Source: Cyanobacterium sp. T60_A2020_053
Lineage (GTDB): Bacteria; Cyanobacteriota; Cyanobacteriia; Cyanobacteriales; Cyanobacteriaceae
Length of the DNA: 64,000 nt
Reading direction: 5' to 3'
NCBI GenBank assembly: GCA_015272165.1
Contig: JACYMF010000037.1
Location: forward strand, 1 to 64,000
Notes under the pieces: model-generated
The model's input: only the letters and a program-made list of their open reading frames with translations
Told to the model about the DNA's origin: nothing
Databases searched by the model: none
Shown: positions 8,986 to 18,151 of the stretch, piece by piece
Layout: every line of letters starts with the position of its first letter
Numbering within the stretch: the first letter of the stretch is position 1
Program-made: the position numbers and the translations under genes

Positions 8986-9663
8986 TTAGAGGGAGAATTT
9001 TGTAGTTAAAAATTCTTGACATTCTGTGACAGTTTTTCTTTGTTTCATCAATTCTACTAGCTTTAAATAGGCTTCTTGATGAGTTTCAATGATAGTTGTT
9101 GCCTGTAAAATGGCTAATCTTTGGCGCATAGCAACATTAACTATTCCATCACTTAATTGAGAATAAATCTGTTGAAATTTGATTTTATCTTCTTCTCCTC
9201 CCTGAGATGATTCATAAAAAATTTTTTCAGCAGCAATTCCAGCCATTAAAACTACACCTACTCTTTCTAACATCAAATTTTTTTCTCGCATATCTTGAGG
9301 GTTTTCTTGTAAAAATTCGGTGTCAAAGATGACTCCCCCACTACCTGTATTTTTTTTTGTTAAAGTTTCCCATGCTGAGAGGGTATAGCTTTGAATGGGG
9401 ATTTGGTTGACGTGCGCTGTGAGAAAATGTCCTGCTTCATGAAAAATTATTCTTTCTTTTTGTTCGGCAGATGCAAATATATCTACCAACAAATTTATGC
9501 CTTGATTTTGCCAATTAAGGGTGTCAATAGTTACTAAACCCAGTAAAACAAAGGTAATAGTAGCCGGGATGAAAGGAGATAGATTAATTAAAGGGCCTAA
9601 AAGTACTGATAGTGTAATGGTAAAAATGCTAATGGCTAAAATATTTAATCCTGTTTGTTGCAT
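8986..9663 (-). CDS. FtsH-like (M41) zinc metalloprotease without AAA domain
   Basis: A 225-residue protein. Residues about 5-60 form two hydrophobic helices. The zinc-binding HEAGH motif (RIIFHEAGHFLTAH, about residue 75) sits only some 15 residues after the membrane segments. A downstream AEKIFYESSQGGEEDKIKF corresponds to the part of FtsH that provides the third zinc ligand (Asp). The AAA+ ATPase domain of FtsH is entirely absent. This resembles short M41-type proteins of cyanobacteria and chloroplasts. It probably acts at a membrane. Without an ATPase it may process a membrane substrate on its own or assist an FtsH complex; that role is inference. Confidence 0.75.
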   Translation of the reverse strand: MQQTGLNILAISIFTITLSVLLGPLINLSPFIPATITFVLLGLVTIDTLNWQNQGINLLVDIFASAEQKERIIFHEAGHFLTAHVNQIPIQSYTLSAWETLTKKNTGSGGVIFDTEFLQENPQDMREKNLMLERVGVVLMAGIAAEKIFYESSQGGEEDKIKFQQIYSQLSDGIVNVAMRQRLAILQATTIIETHQEAYLKLVELMKQRKTVTECQEFLTTKFSL

Positions 9664-9828
9664 AGAGAAAGAATTATCAACTTTTATTTCAGTGTAACTT
9701 AAACCTTATTTTATATGGAATCTTCGGTATGCTTCTTTTCTTTATAACTTGATAGTGTAACATAGTTGATTCCTCCATGAAATTTCTGTTTAATTGTTGA
9801 TTGAAAAAAATAAATTGGGTAACTGATG

Positions 9829-9920
9829 TTACCCACAATAAAACTTAAAATACTAATTTTTCGTTCGCATTCAACCTCTGAAAGCATTAATATCCCCTTT
9901 GACTGCCTAACATCAGTTAT
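9829..9920. repeat. About 92-bp dispersed intergenic repeat, copy 1
   Basis: From GTTACCCACAATAAAACTTA to ACATCAGTTAT, roughly 80 percent identical to 25423-25515. The left end overlaps a hairpin GGGTAAC-TGAT-GTTACCC (9818-9835), and TAACATCAGTT at the right end is the inverse of AACTGATGTTA at the left, giving MITE-like ends. The rest of the 9664-10028 gap holds one GGGCGCT motif (about 9967) and no gene. Confidence 0.6.
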
Positions 9921-10028
9921 TACATTTGTTTAGCAGTTACTGAAAATCAGCAACGCCTAATGGTGGAGGGCGCTGTTTTTGATTGATAACTAGCCTAGCT
10001 TAAAATATTTAGGTATATTCAGAAGTTA

Positions 10029-10433
10029 TTAATGTTTTTTAATGCCCTTAATAACACTCTCTAGTATCTCATAATAACCATCAATTTGAAGAGTTAATTT
10101 TTTGATCAATATATTAACTTCTTCTTCTATTCTTTTGTCTCTTATTTGCTTCACAATGTTTAAAATATCATAAAATACTTGACCAACTATAGGATGTTCT
10201 CGCTCCAAAATTTCCAACCAAATAGCTTGGTCTTCTTTGTCGATTTCCCATATTTTTACATGATGTTTTATGATGTCGTTAATATAATTATTCAAATCTA
10301 AATTAGATTTTATTAACTTTAACTTTTGGGGATATTCAGATGAAAAAGTATTAACAATCTTTTTTGCAAATGGTTGCCAAACAGTCTCAAACTGTTTATT
10401 CCAATCTTGTCTATCTTGAGTTATTTTCAACAT
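10029..10433 (-). CDS. Small hypothetical protein downstream of dynamin-like genes
   Basis: A 134-residue, lysine- and isoleucine-rich, predicted all-helical protein (MLKITQDRQDWNKQFETVW). No known domain is recognised, and there is no signal or membrane segment. It lies 26 bases after the end of the second dynamin-like gene on the same strand and has the same very AT-rich codon use, so it is probably the last gene of that cluster. It may be an accessory protein of the dynamin pair, but this is position-based inference. It appears intact, unlike its neighbours. Confidence 0.5.
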   Translation of the reverse strand: MLKITQDRQDWNKQFETVWQPFAKKIVNTFSSEYPQKLKLIKSNLDLNNYINDIIKHHVKIWEIDKEDQAIWLEILEREHPIVGQVFYDILNIVKQIRDKRIEEEVNILIKKLTLQIDGYYEILESVIKGIKKH

Positions 10434-10459
10434 AAGTTTAAAACAAATAATTATAATTT

Positions 10460-11365
10460 TCAGTTTTTTAAATCATTAATAGTTTTATCTATAAAATCTA
10501 AGAAAATGTTTGATTGTAGAATAATATCTTGATAGATATTCATATCATAATAAAGAGAAAGTAAATCTTTAGATGGTTCTATGTTAGGTTGATTCTTTCT
10601 CTCATAAATTTTTACATTTTCCCCGATTAAAAGAAGATATTGATCAACACTATTTCTTAATACTTTTTCTCTTTGTAAAATTTCTTTTTTGACATTATTA
10701 AAAATGTCATCTCTAGTATTTTTATTAGAGATAAAATTTTCTATATCTCTTGAAAATTTAAGAGTGAAAGTACCCCAATTTCCTATATTGTTACTAACAT
10801 TAGTAATTAAATCTTCTTTTAACTCTAAATGCTGTAAAAAGCTACTGTAATTCCATTCGGGAAAAATGTTAATTTCATCAATTTTATCATTAGACCTTAT
10901 AATACTTGTGTTTAAATAATCAATAAATGTTTTATTTCCAAAATTCCATTCTTCTTTTAGTTGATTTACCCACATCGGTTTATCTTCTTTAATCAAATAT
11001 TTTGCTTCAGAAATTATTTTATTTATTATAATTTTTAAATTACTAAAAATAGATTGTTTTTCTTTCTCTAAAATTAATCTAATTGATTCTACTTTTTTCA
11101 CAAAGTGAAGTTTTCTTTTTTCTGAAACTTTTTCCCTTAAATCTTCCAATTCTTTTATCTTTTCTTCCACCGTGAAAATTTTAAATTGACAGTGACTAAC
11201 CACATTTTTTAAATGTTTTTGAATTTTACTGAGTCTTGGTAATAAAATTAGTCTTTCTGTAATAAAAGAATCCAATAAATATCTTAACTGAAGTTTAAAA
11301 TTATTGATATTTTTTTGATAATGAGTCGCCATTTCTGATTCATCTTGTTTAAGAATCGATACCAA
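10460..11365 (-). pseudogene. C-terminal helical part of a second dynamin-like protein
   Basis: A frame of 301 codons, mostly charged helices (NINNFKLQLRYLLDSF, IKELEDLREKVSEKRK), as expected for the stalk or helical bundle of bacterial dynamin-like proteins. It overlaps the end of the upstream GTPase fragment by 17 bases in another frame. A stop (TAA) lies just upstream in its own frame, so its apparent start (MVSILKQDESEM) is not a natural N-terminus. I interpret it as the 3' part of a gene whose GTPase domain was deleted and frameshifted. An alternative is a separate small coiled-coil gene. Confidence 0.55.
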
Positions 11366-11786
11366 TTATTTCCGAAATTTTTCCTATCTTAGAATCAAAA
11401 AGAATCTTGGCATACTCTTTAGAATCATAGCTAATAGTAGTAATTACACCAGTTGCTCTATTTGTACGACTGGGTAATATTTTTTTCCCTAAAATTGCAT
11501 TGATAAAAGTAGATTTGCCAGATTTAAAAACGCCAAATACAGAAATTCTTTTTTTGTGTGTTAACAAATCATATTGTAATTCATAAAAGCGATTAATTAA
11601 AGAGTCAAAGTTTTGTATTTCTGTTCTTAATTTAATCTTACTAAAAATAGCAGATATACTTATGAGCTGAGTTGCGATATATTTAACCTCATGGGAAAAA
11701 TAAACAAAATTAAATTGTTCATTTTGCGGAACAAAACAATTTGGGTCATTAGCATAAAAGCGATTTACCATAATATTTTTTGACAA
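11349..11786 (-). pseudogene. Truncated dynamin-like GTPase (N-terminal part)
   Basis: The frame encodes 145 residues with a dynamin-type P-loop GVFKSGKS (residues 85-92), followed by AILGKKILPSRTNRATGVITT, where the Thr of switch I (G2) is expected. It ends about 50 residues after the P-loop, before any G3 (DxPG) or G4 (NKxD) motif, so it cannot be a complete GTPase. The next frame (10460-11365) supplies only helical sequence. The most likely history is an internal deletion with frame change. It starts 15 bases after the upstream dynamin gene ends, suggesting that the two were once co-translated, as in other paired bacterial dynamin systems. Confidence 0.6.
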
Positions 11787-11801
11787 GAAATATATTTTTA
11801 T

Positions 11802-12212
11802 CTAATTTTTTATAAGTTTTTTCCCTTTGTAAAGCCACTGTATTTCATCTAAAGAATATTCTTTATCGTAGGCATTTTTACAGATTTCATTAAATAAATA
11901 GATAACTTCATTTTTAATAGCAGAAATTCTTATTTTTTCTTGTTCTATAGAAAATTTTTTATTCTTTTTATCCTCGATTATTTTTTGTTGTTCTTTCCTC
12001 ACTTCCTCTATTTGTTCTTGAATAGTACAAATTATTTGAGTTTTCAAGTTAGTAAACTGTTCATTAATTTTTTCATTGATACGCCATTGTAGTTCTGGTA
12101 GTTTTTCATCGACTTTTTCAAAAAGTTTTTTCCCTATACTTGTAATTAATTTATTTTTAGATTTTCCTCCCTTAATAACAAATTGAGTTATTTCGGCAGC
12201 GATTAAGGCAAT
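11802..12212 (-). pseudogene. C-terminal tail of first dynamin-like gene, beyond an in-frame TGA
   Basis: After the TGA at 12213-12215 the same frame stays open for another 136 codons to TAA at 11802. The tail begins IALIAAEITQFVIKGG and continues as a long charged coiled coil containing QEQIEEVRKEQQK. It is hydrophobic at the start, as if continuing the membrane-inserting segment (LVTFILSIFGGPIE) that precedes the stop. The simplest reading is one original gene of which this is the tail, interrupted by a nonsense mutation. A TTG at 12047 could start an 81-codon reading frame, but there is no sign of independent expression. Confidence 0.6.
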
Positions 12213-14177
12213 TCATTCAATAGGACCTCCAAATATTGATAAAATAAATGTTACTAATACTGCTTGTTTAATAGTTTCTAAAAAGAAATTTGACCAATCA
12301 TTATCTCCCATTAAACTACTATTGATAGTGCTGAAATCACCTAATATAGTGCTGATAATTAACTGCATTACAGTATCCGTACGATTTTCAATTACATCAA
12401 TTAAATTCTCACCAATAAAAAGAGATTCAATTAAAGAAATTTCTCTAGCGAAATCTTGAATAGATGTATCTAATTGTTTTTGTAAACTACTTAAATCTTT
12501 GTTGATGATAATAGGAATGCGATTAGCCCATTCTTCAAATTTAAACTTTAAATATTTCATTAAATCTTCATTGATCGCTTTTGTTGTAGAATTACGGACT
12601 AACTCATCAAATACCATAGACCCAACACTTAAAAAATTCAACTGATCTAGTTCTGTAAATTCTTTGTAGTCAAATTGCCAATCATCTTTCATTTTCATGA
12701 TATAAGTTTCTATATCAAAACATAATTTATCGGTAATATTATTAGCGTATAAATTGATAATTTCTTTAATTCTATTTTCTCTTTCTTCTAATAGTTTTAA
12801 TTTTTTTTCTGCGATGATTCTTCTCTCTTCTAATACTGATAATGGTTCACCCAATAGTTTTTCTTGTTGAGTTATTTTTTGCTCTAATTTATCTATGGTT
12901 AATATCAATAAATCAACTACTGAGCTTATTCCTGCTCTAAATTTTGCTCCTGTAGTTAAGAAATTCTCTAGTTCCTTTTCAAATGCTAAAATTCCAGATT
13001 TTTCTATTAAAGATTGCTTAATTGGTTCTTTTTTTCTTCCTTTAAAAGCTGATTTAGAATCAACTAGATATAATCGTTTATTTAATAATTCTTGATCTAA
13101 GTTTGTTTTTTGATTTGAATATAAATTTTTGAGATAGTTGGCAAAGTATTTACCTATTTTTTCTCTACCGTCATTATCATCGTCGTCATCATCATCATCA
13201 ACTAAGTCTATTTTATTAACCACAAAAAAGATATTTTCGTTGCTGTTGTTATTATTAAAATTATCTTCAATAAATTCTCTTTCTTCTTGTCTCAATGGAT
13301 GAGTTGCATCAAAAATAAAGATAACTGCGTGGGATTGTTGTAAAAATTCTGTGGTTAATTTTGTTCGGGAAATTTGCTCCCCAATACCCGGAGAATCAAT
13401 TAATCTAACTCCCCCTTTACATAAGTTATATCTACACTCTATTTCAGCAAATTCAATGTCTTTAAATCTATTTATATAATGAGTTGTTTGTAGAGTTTCT
13501 TGGTCGTCAATATCTAAAACATATTCTTGATCAAATTCTTCAAACGTTATATATTTAGGCTCTTGATTATTACTATAATGTAGCTTAACTTTTCCTTCTT
13601 CTCCATAGACTAGCATTGTTATAATAGCCGTTGCAGGACAATTATCCATTGGTAGTTTTCGACTGCCTAACATGGCATTTAACAGGGTACTTTTTCCGTT
13701 ACTAAATGTACCTAAAACCAGTACATTAAAAATTCCATGTTTTAAGTCTTTTGAACGTTTTTGAAGATTTTTTGCTTCGCTAGTTATACCTAATCCTGCT
13801 TTAAGTTTTTTTCCATCATGTAAGGATATTTCTGTTTGCTGATAATCACCTATTAAAAGAGATATTTTATCTATAGCAGTGGTAACATTTTCTATTTTTT
13901 TACTGATGCTTTCATAGCCTTCTACCTTATTATCATTAGCAAAATTACCCATTAACATTGCTGTAAAACTATTAATATTATCTTCTATTTCTATGGCTTT
14001 TTTGATGCGGTGATTTATTTCTTCTTCTGTTAATTTTGTTTTGTTAATTTCTTGTTGTAAAATTTCAATTTCTTTTAAAGCATCTTGATATTTGAATTCT
14101 GCTTCTTGTTTTAATTTTTCTATTTCTTGTTTTTTTTGAGATTCTAGGAGTGCGATAGCATCTTGTTTTTGTTTCAA
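12213..14177 (-). CDS. Bacterial dynamin-like GTPase (interrupted gene, core part)
   Basis: Numbering the 654 residues from a TTG at 14177, a coiled coil covers 1-60. The dynamin GTPase domain has G1 GTFSNGKS (156-163), G2 in PATAI, G3 DSPG (261-264) and G4 NKID (321-324), so the nucleotide-binding motifs are complete. An aspartate run of eight residues (327-334) follows G4. A hydrophobic segment near the end (TIKQAVLVTFILSIFGG) resembles a membrane paddle. The frame actually continues upstream to about 14510 with DUF4145-like sequence (GNNATHINYDQP, HIKYAWELSIWYYRSF) and downstream past a TGA to 11802. Bacterial dynamins remodel membranes; pairs occur in division, membrane repair and phage defence. 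This copy is probably damaged. Confidence 0.75.
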   Translation of the reverse strand: MKQKQDAIALLESQKKQEIEKLKQEAEFKYQDALKEIEILQQEINKTKLTEEEINHRIKKAIEIEDNINSFTAMLMGNFANDNKVEGYESISKKIENVTTAIDKISLLIGDYQQTEISLHDGKKLKAGLGITSEAKNLQKRSKDLKHGIFNVLVLGTFSNGKSTLLNAMLGSRKLPMDNCPATAIITMLVYGEEGKVKLHYSNNQEPKYITFEEFDQEYVLDIDDQETLQTTHYINRFKDIEFAEIECRYNLCKGGVRLIDSPGIGEQISRTKLTTEFLQQSHAVIFIFDATHPLRQEEREFIEDNFNNNNSNENIFFVVNKIDLVDDDDDDDDNDGREKIGKYFANYLKNLYSNQKTNLDQELLNKRLYLVDSKSAFKGRKKEPIKQSLIEKSGILAFEKELENFLTTGAKFRAGISSVVDLLILTIDKLEQKITQQEKLLGEPLSVLEERRIIAEKKLKLLEERENRIKEIINLYANNITDKLCFDIETYIMKMKDDWQFDYKEFTELDQLNFLSVGSMVFDELVRNSTTKAINEDLMKYLKFKFEEWANRIPIIINKDLSSLQKQLDTSIQDFAREISLIESLFIGENLIDVIENRTDTVMQLIISTILGDFSTINSSLMGDNDWSNFFLETIKQAVLVTFILSIFGGPIE

Positions 14178-14470
14178 AATTTGCTGATATTTAGATTCTG
14201 TTTTTTGCTGTAAAATTCCTATGGCTTCTTTTTCTTTTACTTCAGCTTCCGCTAGTTTTTTAACTCTCTCCGCTTCTTGTTTTAGTTCATTTAATTGCTT
14301 TTCTATTTCGAGGGTAGGATTCGGTGGAATAATAAATTCTTGGAAATGAAAATGATCATCATAAAATGAGCGGTAATACCAAATACTTAATTCCCATGCG
14401 TATTTAATATGAGCTAAAGCTGTTTTATAATCAGGCTGATCATAGTTAATGTGAGTAGCATTATTTCCCT

Positions 14471-14656
14471 CTATTCTAATATAGAAATACCGACTTTTAA
14501 TGCAACTTGTTTAGCTAATAACTCTCCAAACTGTCTAAGTTTTACTAAACAAGTATTGGTATCAAGATGTAAACAGTATTCAGCTAGAGAAGCTAAATGA
14601 GTTAATTGTTTATTCTCTGACTGTAGAAAGCTAAAATTAGAGGAGACAGGTATCAT
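14471..14656 (-). pseudogene. Frameshifted N-terminal DUF4145-like segment of dynamin gene
   Basis: Reading from ATG at 14656 (MIPVSSNFSFLQSEN) gives LASLAEYCLHLDTNTCLVKL and RQFGELLAKQVALKVG, then a stop. This is the start of the DUF4145-type domain found at the N-terminus of many HsdR and related proteins. The second half of the same domain (GNNATHINYD, IKYAWELSIWYYRSF) is in the overlapping frame of the dynamin gene. About 25 residues normally between the halves seem to be missing (from memory of the family), pointing to a small deletion plus frameshift. An alternative start at 14692 adds 12 residues. Confidence 0.55.
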
Positions 14657-14882
14657 GAAAGGGTATAATCTGATTTTTCTGTTGGTTATCACATCATAGT
14701 AAATCCTGACAAGAACGAAACGAATTTCGATTTATCTTAATTTTTTTTTAACTTTCGTAATTATAATTTGTATTATGGTGAAAAGATAAAAACGTTAATC
14801 TCAAAATATCTAATACAGTTCTCAACTTTTCAAGTAATTGATCATTATCGATGGTTACTTCAAACCCAGCGCCCTCCACCGT

Positions 14883-15497
14883 TTACCATGCTTTGGGTTG
14901 AAATTCATCACCATTAAAAATAGCAACACTTTCGCCACTTTGACCTAAGACAAATATACCTTGACGATAAGCATATTTATCAGCGCCCTCCTCCATTTCT
15001 ATTCCTGCTACTGCACCATATAAATTTTTCTGACTATATTCTGGAAAAAACCGTTTAAATCTCTGTAAATCTTTGATTAAATCTTTCACATCATTAACAC
15101 CTAAACTACTTTTGACTTCCACCACTAAAACATGATTTTCGTTAGTCACTAACACATCAATTTCGAGAATGTCACCATCAAGACGTTTTTTTACCCGTTG
15201 ACTAACTTGATGCACAGGAATACCACGACTAAGGAATAAAGTTTCGCAGGAGGGCGCTACCATATTTTCCACAAAGCGCCCCCATTTACCCCCCAGATTA
15301 CCAATTTCTTTACTTAATCGGGTTATTTGACGGTCTGTTTCTTGAAAACGGCGATCTGTTTCTAAAGATTGCTCTTTAAGAATATCCTTTGTTTCTTGAA
15401 AACGGCGATCTGTTTCTTGAAAACGTTGCTCTGTTTCTTTTTGAGCTTCTGTTAATTCTGCTAATAGTCTCCAAACATCATCGGCGGTAGTTGTCAT
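14883..15497 (-). CDS. DUF3782 PD-(D/E)XK nuclease-like protein
   Basis: A 204-residue protein with an N-terminal coiled coil built from repeats of RFQETDRRFQETK and a C-terminal nuclease-like domain. The domain starts at KWGRFVENMV. It contains EIDVLVTNENHVLVVEVKSS, giving the D-x(n)-ExK pattern of PD-(D/E)XK folds, and ends with a conserved GIFVLGQSGESV-type strand. Such DUF3782 proteins are widespread in cyanobacteria as multicopy genes. The biochemical role is not settled, though a DNA-cleaving or nuclease-derived function is presumed from the fold. A truncated relative lies at 19963-20130. The gene carries four GGGCGCT motifs in or beside it. Confidence 0.75.
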   Translation of the reverse strand: MTTTADDVWRLLAELTEAQKETEQRFQETDRRFQETKDILKEQSLETDRRFQETDRQITRLSKEIGNLGGKWGRFVENMVAPSCETLFLSRGIPVHQVSQRVKKRLDGDILEIDVLVTNENHVLVVEVKSSLGVNDVKDLIKDLQRFKRFFPEYSQKNLYGAVAGIEMEEGADKYAYRQGIFVLGQSGESVAIFNGDEFQPKAW

Positions 15498-15602
15498 AAA
15501 TATTCACATTACTAATCTTGTACTAACTGATACTATTTTATCTTATTTTTTGATCTATTTTTATGACCAGCGCCCTCCACCCCATGCCAAAATCTCTTAC
15601 TT

Positions 15603-15637
15603 CCCTCTCCTGCGGGAGAGGGGTTGGGGGTGAGGGC
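15603..15637. repeat. Palindromic CCCTCTCC...GGGGTGAGGG repeat
   Basis: Copy of the dispersed palindrome (CCCTCTCCTGCGGGAGAGGG followed by GTTGGGGGTGAGGGC) between the divergent DUF3782 and GH116 genes, next to an AGCGCCCTCCACC motif at about 15569. The promoters of both genes must lie in 15498-15712. Confidence 0.6.
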
Positions 15638-15712
15638 AAATCTTTGTTTGTGGGGTTTCGTGCCTCCACCCAAGCGACTATAATTATTAATTGTTAATTT
15701 AATCCATAGGTT

Positions 15713-18118
15713 ATGTTAAAAATCGAACTACCCCAAATTCCGTCTCAGGCTTGGCAGTGTGAAATAGGTAAAACTTGGGATAATCCCTACACTGTACGTT
15801 ATTCCAGTAACCTTGATGATGGTCCTAATCACGGAATGCCGTTAGGGGGGATGGGCGCTGGATGTATTGGTAGAAGTCCATCGGGCGATTTTAACCTATG
15901 GCACATTGATGGCGGAAATCATACCTTTCAAAGTCTCCCAGCTTGTCAGTTTGCGGTGTTTGAGCAACCAGAAGGGGGAGAAGCCCAAGTTTATGCCCTG
16001 AATACTAATGCCCCTGAAGATGGCAGTTTATCCCGTTGGTCATGGTATCCTCAAGGTAAGGGAAGTTATCATGCTTTATACCCTCGCAGTTGGTTTCAAT
16101 ATGAGGGAATATTTCAATCTCAGTTGATATGTGAGCAATTTTCCCCTGTTTGGGCTGGAAGTTACCAAGAATCAAGTTATCCCGTAGCAGTATTTGAGTG
16201 GAGTATCCACAACCCCACCGATAAACCCATCACCATGAGTATTTTATTATCGTGGCAAAATAGCGTCGGTTGGTTTACTAATGCCATAAAATCCCTTGAC
16301 GTGAAAGTTAGAGATGACGGTAGCCCCGTGTATGAATATCAACCGCGCTGGGGAGATAGTACAGGTAATCTTAACCAATTAATCCAAGATTCCTTCCGTG
16401 TAGGTTGCTTATTTGACCGCATTCGCATGGGTGATGAACCAAAGGAAGGGGAAGGACAATGGGCATTTGCCACCACTACAAATCCTACGTTAGAAGTATT
16501 TTATCATACCCGTTGGAACCCCAAGGGGGATGGAAGCGAAATTTGGGATCGCTTTGCTTATAATGGCTCATTACCAGATTACCAAGACGAGACACCGGCT
16601 GAACCTACGGAACAAATTGCCGGGGCAATAGCGATCAGATTTACTATTAGACCGGGTAAAACTAAAAAAATTCCTTTCATTTTAAGTTGGGATTTTCCCG
16701 TGACAGAATTTGCTCAAGGAATTAACTATTTTCGCCGTTATACGGACTTTTTCGGGCGCAACGGGCGTAATGTGTGGGCAATGATTCGCACGGGTTTAAA
16801 ACACCATGATATGTGGCAAAATAAGATCAAATTGTGGCAAGAACCGATTTTAAATAGTTCTCGTTACCCTGAATGGCTGAAAATGGCTTTATTTAATGAA
16901 TTATACCTATTAACTCAGGGGGGAACTTTATGGACGGCTGCCACGGAAACTGATCCCGTTGGTCAGTTTGGTATCCTTGAGTGTATTGATTATCGTTGGT
17001 ATGAAAGTTTAGATGTACGTCTTTATGGTTCATTTGCACTATTGCAACTGTTTCCCCGTTTAGAAAAAGCCGTGATGGAAGCCTTTTCTCGTGCTATTCC
17101 CACGGCAGATGATACTCCGCGCGTAATTGGTTATAACGGGGCAAGTGCCATCAGAAAGGCGAAGGGCGCTACTCCCCACGATTTGGGCGCACCTAATGAG
17201 CATCCTTGGGTTAAAAGTAATTATACCAGTTATCAGGATTGTAATTTGTGGAAGGATTTAGGCTCAGATTTTGTCCTTTTGGTATATCGAAACTATCTCT
17301 TGACGGGTAAAAATGATCAAGATTTCCTCTGGGAATGTTGGGATAGTGTGGTGGAAACTTTGCACTATTTAAAAGGTTTTGATTTGGATAATGACGGTAT
17401 TCCTGAAAATGGGGGCGCGCCTGATCAAACTTTTGATGATTGGCGTTTACAAGGCATCAGCGCCTATTGTGGTGGTTTATGGATTACGGCGTTAGAAAGC
17501 GCCCTCCGCATCGGTAATATATTGTTGGCTAATCCCCCTGTTAATCCTAATTTAGAGCGTGAAAATGCGCAGGAAGAAATAACAGCGTCTTTGGTTTTAT
17601 TCGAGGATTGGTTGCAACGGGGGAGGGCGCTGTATCATGATACCTTGTGGAATGGTCAATATTATCGCCTTGACACGGGAAGCGGTTCGGATGTGGTGAT
17701 GGCTGATCAACTTTCGGGGCAATATTACGCGCAATTATTGGGTTTACCTGATGTGGTTGAGTCTCAATACGTCAAAACAACTTTACAAACTATTTATCAA
17801 TCCTGTTACCTAAATTTTCACGGCGGTAAATTCGGCATCGCTAACGGTGTTAAGCCAGATGGTAGCGCGGAGAAAGAAAATGATACTCACCCCTTGGAAG
17901 TGTGGACTGGCATTAATTTTGGTATCGTTGCTTTTATGATTCTTAATGGTATGAAAGAGGAAGGTTTACAAGTTGCTGAAACGGTGGTTAATCAAATTTA
18001 TGATAATGGTTTACAATTCCGCACTCCCGAAGCTATCACGGCGGTTAATACTTTCCGCGCTAGTCATTATTTGAGGGCGCTGGGCATTTGGGCGATTTAT
18101 CATGCTTTGAATAAGTGA
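15713..18118 (+). CDS. GH116 family glucosidase (GBA2 / bile-acid beta-glucosidase type)
   Basis: An 801-residue protein with the two-part GH116 layout. The N-terminal beta-sandwich (GBA2_N) covers about 20-330, with the family signature GMPLGGMGAGCIGRSPSGDF. The (alpha/alpha)6 catalytic domain (DUF608) covers about 380-795. ILECIDYRWYESLDVRLYG holds the glutamate expected to be the nucleophile, and GAPDQTFDDW the aspartate expected to be acid/base; this assignment is from memory of the family. The family hydrolyses beta-glucosides, including glucosylceramide, in other organisms. In cyanobacteria the natural substrate is unknown but glycolipid or polysaccharide turnover is plausible. There is no signal peptide, so it is predicted cytoplasmic. 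It appears complete. Confidence 0.9.
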   Translation: MLKIELPQIPSQAWQCEIGKTWDNPYTVRYSSNLDDGPNHGMPLGGMGAGCIGRSPSGDFNLWHIDGGNHTFQSLPACQFAVFEQPEGGEAQVYALNTNAPEDGSLSRWSWYPQGKGSYHALYPRSWFQYEGIFQSQLICEQFSPVWAGSYQESSYPVAVFEWSIHNPTDKPITMSILLSWQNSVGWFTNAIKSLDVKVRDDGSPVYEYQPRWGDSTGNLNQLIQDSFRVGCLFDRIRMGDEPKEGEGQWAFATTTNPTLEVFYHTRWNPKGDGSEIWDRFAYNGSLPDYQDETPAEPTEQIAGAIAIRFTIRPGKTKKIPFILSWDFPVTEFAQGINYFRRYTDFFGRNGRNVWAMIRTGLKHHDMWQNKIKLWQEPILNSSRYPEWLKMALFNELYLLTQGGTLWTAATETDPVGQFGILECIDYRWYESLDVRLYGSFALLQLFPRLEKAVMEAFSRAIPTADDTPRVIGYNGASAIRKAKGATPHDLGAPNEHPWVKSNYTSYQDCNLWKDLGSDFVLLVYRNYLLTGKNDQDFLWECWDSVVETLHYLKGFDLDNDGIPENGGAPDQTFDDWRLQGISAYCGGLWITALESALRIGNILLANPPVNPNLERENAQEEITASLVLFEDWLQRGRALYHDTLWNGQYYRLDTGSGSDVVMADQLSGQYYAQLLGLPDVVESQYVKTTLQTIYQSCYLNFHGGKFGIANGVKPDGSAEKENDTHPLEVWTGINFGIVAFMILNGMKEEGLQVAETVVNQIYDNGLQFRTPEAITAVNTFRASHYLRALGIWAIYHALNK

Positions 18119-18151
18119 TCCCCCCTAACCCCCCTTCAAAAGGGGGGAAAG

